Source: Desulfobacteraceae bacterium | GTDB taxonomy: Bacteria; Desulfobacterota; DSM-4660; Desulfatiglandales; Desulfatiglandaceae | NCBI GenBank assembly: GCA_030632525.1 | Contig: DAOVUP010000016.1 | Coordinates: 1-10,461 of the forward strand | Length of the DNA stretch: 10,461 nucleotides | Direction of reading: 5' to 3' | In this document: one piece after another, positions 7,150 to 10,461 of the stretch | Numbering within the stretch: the stretch's first letter is position 1 | How the letters are laid out: each line of letters begins with the position of its first letter | Made by a program: the position numbers and the translations under genes | The notes under the pieces: model-generated | Databases searched by the model: none | What the model saw: the letters and a program-made list of their open reading frames with translations, nothing else | Told to the model about the DNA's origin: nothing

Positions 7150-7430
7150 CTGCGTCCAGGGTATAGGTTTAGAAGATTGGACAATTTCTGTAAGTGTAAG
7201 GGTTTTTTCAATATCGGGGTTTATTCGGGCAGGACAATCATGTATACTCTATCTCCAGTATATCCGATCCATATCCTATGGCGTTTCAGATAAGATACGC
7301 CCTAAAAAAGACTTTTTACGGGCAATTTCGAATTTAATAATTTAGGAATTGCGAATTATTTTAAATAGTTAGACCTAAAGCAGTTGCACCAAATAGTGCG
7401 CTTTTCGACTTTTTACGAAACTATCAGATA
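7128..7430. other. Divergent intergenic region
   Basis: This 303-nt stretch lies between the minus-strand promoter and the first plus-strand gene. It contains an inverted repeat TATACT (7243-7248) / AGTATA (7257-7262), a 5-bp hairpin GGCGT (7280-7284) / ACGCC (7297-7301) and an AT-rich block around 7325-7375 with several AATTTCGAATT-like words. A promoter for the 7431 gene should lie here, but I see no convincing -35/-10 pair. The 79-codon frame at 7106-7345 overlaps the promoter and looks random. Confidence 0.5.
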
Positions 7431-7703
7431 ATGACTACCCCAAAAAAAGATTGTTTTGGTATTTTAGAAAATGTCTTTCCCATGGGAAAAGAGGGCTTCC
7501 GGGAGATCGTACCGACGTGTTTCGAGTGCCCGGAGAAGAAGGCCTGCCTGCAGAAGGCTTTAAAAACCGAGGAAGGCTTTCGGCTCAGGAGCGAGATTCT
7601 TGACCGTTCTCCTGCCAACGGTTTATTAGGTAAACTCAGGCGGTGGTCTGAAAAAAAGGAACTCAGCCAGCTTAACAAACTACACAGAGGTGAAAAAAAG
7701 TGA
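7431..7703 (+). CDS. Small cysteine-containing protein of unknown function
   Basis: This 90-residue, probably soluble and basic protein has cysteines at 8, 30, 33 and 39. The segment PTCFECPEKKACLQKAL (28-44) has a CxxC-x5-C spacing that could bind zinc or an iron-sulfur cluster. The C-terminal half is charged and helical in character, with no signal peptide or membrane segment. The ATG at 7431 has no clear Shine-Dalgarno site. A Met at residue 18 is an alternative start but would drop C8. The stop codon overlaps the GTG of the next gene by 4 nt, so the two are almost certainly co-translated and may act together. I do not recognise a named family. The cysteine pattern, codon use and tight coupling argue that it is real. 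Confidence 0.72.
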   Translation: MTTPKKDCFGILENVFPMGKEGFREIVPTCFECPEKKACLQKALKTEEGFRLRSEILDRSPANGLLGKLRRWSEKKELSQLNKLHRGEKK

Positions 7704-8524
7704 CTACGGAAATCGCCTGCCCATTCTGCCATTTTTCAAAGAAACTGCCTGAAAAAAAGATACCTGCCAACGCAAAAAGGGCCATCTGTCCTCAATGCAA
7801 CCAGAAGTTTGAAATCTTTCATTTAGACAAGGAGACCCGTCCCTCTGCTGAAGAAGAGGGCTTAAACAGAGGTTTGAATGAAGTTGGCCAGAAATCCGGG
7901 GAAGAACCCATTAGGAATGGAGCCCCGTGGGAAAATCGTTCTGAAACAGGCTTTGCACAGGGAACTTATGGTACCATTAAAGAAACACTTTTTTCTCCCA
8001 CCACCTTTTTCAGGGGATTGACCTTTAACAATGGGATCAGAGAACCGCTGGCCTTCGGTTTATTAGTTGGCGCTGTGGGAAATATGTTCGGGATTTTTTG
8101 GCCCGTGTTAATGATGTCCGGCGGCTTGTTTCCCTTTGGTGAGGCAATCTTTGGCCATTTGACTGTGGGCCTGATCTTTCTGGTTATTGTAGTGGCCGTT
8201 CCTGTCTGCGTGACACTCAGTTTGTTTATCTACATCGCTATTATACACCTGTTGCTTATGATTGTAGGGGGTGGGAAGAACAGGTTCGAGGCTACTTTCA
8301 GAGTGGTGGCATATTCCCAGGCTGCCCAGGCATGGGACCTGATACCTGTTGTGGGTAGCTGGATAGGAGGTATCTGGCAGCTGATCATTCAGGTGATAGG
8401 GCTTCGCGAAATCCATAATATCTCCTACCTCAGGGTATTCATGGCATTCCTGCTACCGGTCGGTTTCCTTTTTTTTGTGATAATGGCAGCCCTGGTGCCT
8501 CTGTTCATCTATCTTGCTCAGTGA
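7700..8524 (+). CDS. Zinc-ribbon plus Yip1-type multi-pass membrane protein
   Basis: This 274-residue inner-membrane protein has an N-terminal MJ0042-like zinc ribbon made by C7, C10, C30 and C33 (CPFC and CPQC, 19 residues between). A hydrophilic linker (about 45-90) follows, then a Yip1-like domain (about 95-272). The TTFFRGLTFNNGIREPL segment before the first helix is typical of bacterial Yip1 proteins. Hydrophobic stretches at about 117-139, 153-190 (probably two helices), 205-235 and 246-272 give roughly five passes. The start is GTG in a GTGA overlap with the preceding stop codon. AGAGGTGA about 7 nt upstream lies inside the preceding gene and supports this start. Bacterial Yip1 proteins have no firmly known role; a membrane organisation or trafficking-like function is only suggested by the eukaryotic namesakes. 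Confidence 0.85.
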   Translation: MTTEIACPFCHFSKKLPEKKIPANAKRAICPQCNQKFEIFHLDKETRPSAEEEGLNRGLNEVGQKSGEEPIRNGAPWENRSETGFAQGTYGTIKETLFSPTTFFRGLTFNNGIREPLAFGLLVGAVGNMFGIFWPVLMMSGGLFPFGEAIFGHLTVGLIFLVIVVAVPVCVTLSLFIYIAIIHLLLMIVGGGKNRFEATFRVVAYSQAAQAWDLIPVVGSWIGGIWQLIIQVIGLREIHNISYLRVFMAFLLPVGFLFFVIMAALVPLFIYLAQ

Positions 8525-8587
8525 GAAAGAGGGCAGATCTTAAATATTAACTGTCTACCTCTGGATCCTTTTGACCTTGTCCGGCAC

Positions 8588-8760
8588 CGGGGTCAGGTTT
8601 TAACGGGCTGTTGCCCAAACCAGACAGTGACCACAAGTTGGACTTTTGCTAAACCTTGCATACAATAATATCAACAAGTTAGAAAGGCGATCATTCCGGC
8701 ATATCTAACCAAAACCACAAGAAGGGGGTTTGGGCAACAGCCCGTTAAAACCTAACCCCG
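8588..8760. repeat. REPIN-like inverted repeat (two 34-nt arms)
   Basis: The arms at 8588-8621 and 8727-8760 are inverted copies matching at 33 of 34 positions; the mismatch is C8594 against A8754. Each arm contains its own small hairpin, GGGC-TGTT-GCCC on the left (8605-8616) and GGGC-AACA-GCCC on the right (8732-8743), and each ends in a GGGGTCAGG or GGGGTTAGG-type tail. Two inverted REP-like units around a 105-nt spacer is the layout of a REPIN/BIME. Also present are direct copies of CCACAAG in the spacer (8631-8637 and 8715-8721). No obvious target duplication flanks it and no transposase is present. As RNA it would form a very stable hairpin between the Yip1 gene and the antiporter gene, so it could end or stabilise the upstream transcript. 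Confidence 0.72.
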
Positions 8761-8918
8761 TCTCTTTCCTGTATAATTAACGGTTGTGGCGTATATTTTG
8801 CAGAGTGCATCATTAGTGGGAGATGTATTAATGATGAGATCTTTTGTGATGCGCTCAGAGAGAATGGTGGTCGCAAGAACACAATTGTTAATTCGAGTTT
8901 TGAAAGGAGAATGAAATT
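8761..8918 (+). promoter_or_regulatory. Leader region of the antiporter gene with alternative hairpins
   Basis: CATCATTA (8808-8815) can pair perfectly with TAATGATG (8829-8836). The overlapping GCATCA (8807-8812) can instead pair with TGATGC (8847-8852). The two stems are mutually exclusive. TATAAT occurs at 8772-8777 but lacks a recognisable -35 box because the REPIN arm occupies that position. A small ORF starts at 8831 within the first stem. Regulatory meaning is speculative. Confidence 0.3.
8831..8914 (+). CDS. Possible 27-codon leader ORF upstream of the antiporter
   Basis: ATG at 8831 (or 8834) opens a 27-codon frame ending in TGA at 8912-8914, 4 nt before the antiporter ATG. GGGAGA (8818-8823) is about 7 nt upstream, a fair ribosome site. 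The encoded peptide starts MMRSFVMRSERMV and is rich in Arg and Met. The antiporter's own ribosome site lies inside its last codons, so translation of one could influence the other. An ORF this short may occur by chance. Confidence 0.25.
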   Translation: MMRSFVMRSERMVVARTQLLIRVLKGE

Positions 8919-9941
8919 ATGGCGCTGTATTTGCTGCTTTGTTTTGTCGGATTTGTGCTCCTTTATTTTGGAGCGGAATGGCTTGTGAAAGGATCATCGA
9001 GTCTTGCACGAAGCCTTGGTGTAACACCGATTGTTATCGGTTTGACAGTGGTTGCATTCGGGACTTCCGCGCCCGAACTGGTTGTGAGTGTCATTTCCTC
9101 AATTAAAGGTAACAGCATGATTGCGGTGGGAAATGTAGTTGGGAGCAATATCTGTAACATAGCGCTTGTTCTCGGCATGGCCGCAGTATTTCAACCTATT
9201 ACGTGTGATCGGTCGGTTATCAAACGAGACATTCCGATAATGCTTGGCATATCCATATACCTCCTGGTGCTTTCCCTCAACTCAGAATTGGGGAGGTTTG
9301 AGGGGGCCACCCTTTTTGCGGGAATCATCCTCTATACTTTTTTTAACTATTATACTGCTAAGAAGGAACCCAAAATGGCATCGGTCGGGGCAAACATAGC
9401 CACTGAAGGCGCTTTGGGGAATCCCGGGGGAGGTGCTTTGGATAACCTGGGGGACTTGGAAGATATCGAATATATTACCTCCAGACAAAAGCAGATTGCC
9501 TTTACCGTGGTGGGGATTATAGGTGTTGTAGCCGGCGCTCAGCTTGTCGTCGAAACTGCTGTAAAAATTATGACAGTACTGGGTGTAAGTGAAAAGTTTA
9601 TTGGTTTGACCATTGTAGCCTTTGGAACTTCACTTCCGGAATTGGCTACTTCTGTTGTCGCAGCTATAAGAAAGGAGATGGATATCAGTATCGGCAACCT
9701 GGTGGGGAGCAACGTCTTCAACATCCTCAGTGTACTCGGAGCAGCGTCCCTGATAAGGCCGATTCCCATACCGGGAGGTTTTTTTGAAAGCGGCCTGGTG
9801 ATCGATTACCTTGTTATGATCCTGACCAGCTTTTTGCCGTGGGTGATGATGAGAAAGACCAACATTATTACGCGAATAGATGGCATTATTCTCCTATCCT
9901 GTTACGCTGGATATATCGTCTATCTTATTTTGAAATCATAA
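8919..9941 (+). CDS. CaCA-family calcium/sodium antiporter (YrbG-like)
   Basis: This 340-residue inner-membrane protein exchanges Ca2+ for Na+ (or related cations), normally to export calcium. Both signature alpha-repeats are intact and inverted copies of each other in the family fold: AFGTSAPEL (46-54) with GNVVGSNICN (71-80), and AFGTSLPEL (234-242) with GNLVGSNVFN (259-268). E53 and E241 are the expected cation-binding acids, N80 and N268 the matching amides. About ten hydrophobic segments are present, in two halves. The central loop (about 148-190) is Gly-rich and acidic and longer than in the shortest homologues. AAAGGAGA ends 8 nt before ATG 8919. Another ATG at 8911 is too close to that site and out of frame. 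The gene appears to be transcribed alone, with a 204-nt gap to the helicase gene. Confidence 0.94.
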   Translation: MALYLLLCFVGFVLLYFGAEWLVKGSSSLARSLGVTPIVIGLTVVAFGTSAPELVVSVISSIKGNSMIAVGNVVGSNICNIALVLGMAAVFQPITCDRSVIKRDIPIMLGISIYLLVLSLNSELGRFEGATLFAGIILYTFFNYYTAKKEPKMASVGANIATEGALGNPGGGALDNLGDLEDIEYITSRQKQIAFTVVGIIGVVAGAQLVVETAVKIMTVLGVSEKFIGLTIVAFGTSLPELATSVVAAIRKEMDISIGNLVGSNVFNILSVLGAASLIRPIPIPGGFFESGLVIDYLVMILTSFLPWVMMRKTNIITRIDGIILLSCYAGYIVYLILKS

Positions 9942-10023
9942 CGCCCCTTATCCTTACCCCAACGTCGCCCGTATGAGTGCAGAGCCCATAGAGCGGAGCG
10001 TCACGCCATAAGCATTTCACATG

Positions 10024-10052
10024 TTATCGCAAATCTGTCCGGTCGGCGATAA
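10024..10052. repeat. 7-bp hairpin TTATCGC/GCGATAA between antiporter and helicase genes
   Basis: TTATCGC (10024-10030) and GCGATAA (10046-10052) are perfect inverted copies around a 15-nt loop. No T-run follows on either side, so a classical intrinsic terminator is not supported. It could be a protein site or a 3' stabilising stem. The remainder of 9942-10067 shows nothing else I can identify. Confidence 0.4.
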
Positions 10053-10067
10053 GATCCTAACTACCTA

Positions 10068-10096
10068 TTGAAAAAGGGCCGTTAACCTGATATCAA
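10068..10096 (+). promoter_or_regulatory. Candidate promoter for the helicase gene
   Basis: TTGAAA (10068-10073) and TATCAA (10091-10096) are separated by 17 nt and would start transcription near 10103, about 43 nt before the proposed start codon. The -10 match is only moderate. Confidence 0.35.
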
Positions 10097-10145
10097 GAGC
10101 CCAAGCAGAAACAGGGGTGAATCCTGACAAAAAGGAAATTAAACC

Positions 10146-10461
10146 TTGGCAAACAAAATTGATTATAAGAAAGTCCTCAATCCTGCCCAGTTAGAGGCAG
10201 TCATCTCTTTAGATGGCCCTATTCTTGTTGTAGCAGGGGCCGGGAGTGGCAAGACCAGGACCTTGGTTTACCGGGTGGCCCGTTTAGTAGAGTCGGGCGT
10301 TCCTCCGGAATCAATTCTCCTTCTTACCTTTACTAGAAAGGCCGCCCAGGAGATGTTGGACCGTGCATCCAGCCTTGCGGATCCACGATGCACATTCGTT
10401 TCAGGAGGCACATTTCACTCCCTTGCCTTCAAGGTCCTCAGAAGCCATGCCGAGGCCTTGG
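10146..10461 (+). CDS. UvrD/Rep-family (SF1A) DNA helicase, N-terminal part, cut by the window edge
   Basis: The first 105 residues of an ATP-dependent 3'-5' DNA helicase of the UvrD/PcrA/Rep group are present, acting in DNA repair or replication restart. Visible motifs are the Q-motif LNPAQLEAV (11-19, with Q15), Walker A AGAGSGKT (30-37), motif Ia LLTFTRKAAQEM (59-70) and motif Ib around GTFHSLAFKVL (88-98). The start is proposed as TTG at 10146: TAA stands in frame at 10140-10142, no ATG or GTG occurs before the Walker A region, and AAGGAA lies about 10 nt upstream. Whether it is UvrD, PcrA, Rep or another paralogue cannot be told from this portion, because the distinguishing C-terminus lies beyond the window. 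Confidence 0.9.
   Translation, partial: MANKIDYKKVLNPAQLEAVISLDGPILVVAGAGSGKTRTLVYRVARLVESGVPPESILLLTFTRKAAQEMLDRASSLADPRCTFVSGGTFHSLAFKVLRSHAEAL

Noticed and set aside
7106..7345. 79-codon plus-strand ORF in the divergent intergenic region
   Set aside because: It overlaps the consensus promoter and its dyad, has no ribosome site, and its composition shows no domain or family feature.
7386..7399. GCAC/GTGC hairpin followed by a T-rich stretch as terminator or attenuator
   Set aside because: The stem is only 4 bp and the T-run is interrupted, so it is not distinguishable from chance.
8525..8918. Riboswitch or tRNA-like gene in the gap before the antiporter
   Set aside because: No conserved riboswitch core or cloverleaf with a T-loop was found; the only strong structure is the inverted repeat already listed.
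10024..10052. Hairpin as an intrinsic terminator of the antiporter gene
   Set aside because: The stem is 7 bp with a 15-nt loop and no T-run follows; kept only as an unassigned inverted repeat.

Overview
The window looks like chromosomal sequence from a Desulfobacterota (deltaproteobacterial) type of organism, or a related Gram-negative bacterium. This is inferred from gene content, intermediate GC and the repeat style, not from a marker gene. It holds ten supported protein genes (one cut by the right edge), no tRNA or rRNA gene and no CRISPR array.

Left part (about 231-7127, all on the minus strand). Read from right to left it is one tightly packed gene string: a histidine-phosphatase-superfamily enzyme, a GspE/PilB-type ATPase with a TPR-like N-terminus, a receiver-PAS response regulator, a methyl-accepting chemotaxis protein with almost no periplasmic part, a CheW and a CheA. 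The last four genes overlap or sit within 3 nt of each other. CheA, CheW, the MCP and the receiver protein form a compact chemosensory module. The adjacent assembly ATPase suggests that its output is a type IV pilus or secretion machine rather than a flagellum. No CheR, CheB or stand-alone CheY lies in the window. Upstream of the first gene is a perfect consensus sigma-70 promoter (TTGACA, 17 nt, TATAAT). Its -35 box is half of a 7-bp-arm dyad, and its -10 box lies so close to the ATG that the mRNA should be leaderless or nearly so.

Middle (7431-8524, plus strand). A small cysteine-containing protein of unknown function overlaps by 4 nt with a zinc-ribbon plus Yip1-type membrane protein. A 340-nt divergent intergenic region separates this pair from the minus-strand string.

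Right part (8525-10461, plus strand). A gene for a CaCA-family Na+/Ca2+ antiporter is preceded by a 394-nt intergenic region containing a 173-bp REPIN-like inverted repeat and a possible 27-codon leader ORF. The window ends inside the N-terminus of a UvrD/Rep-family helicase gene that appears to start with TTG.

Two non-coding elements stand out. One is a 142-bp long imperfect palindrome at 10-151, with matched ends and a 5-bp direct repeat on both sides, as expected for a transposed MITE. The other is the 34-bp-arm inverted repeat at 8588-8760, in which each arm contains its own small hairpin.
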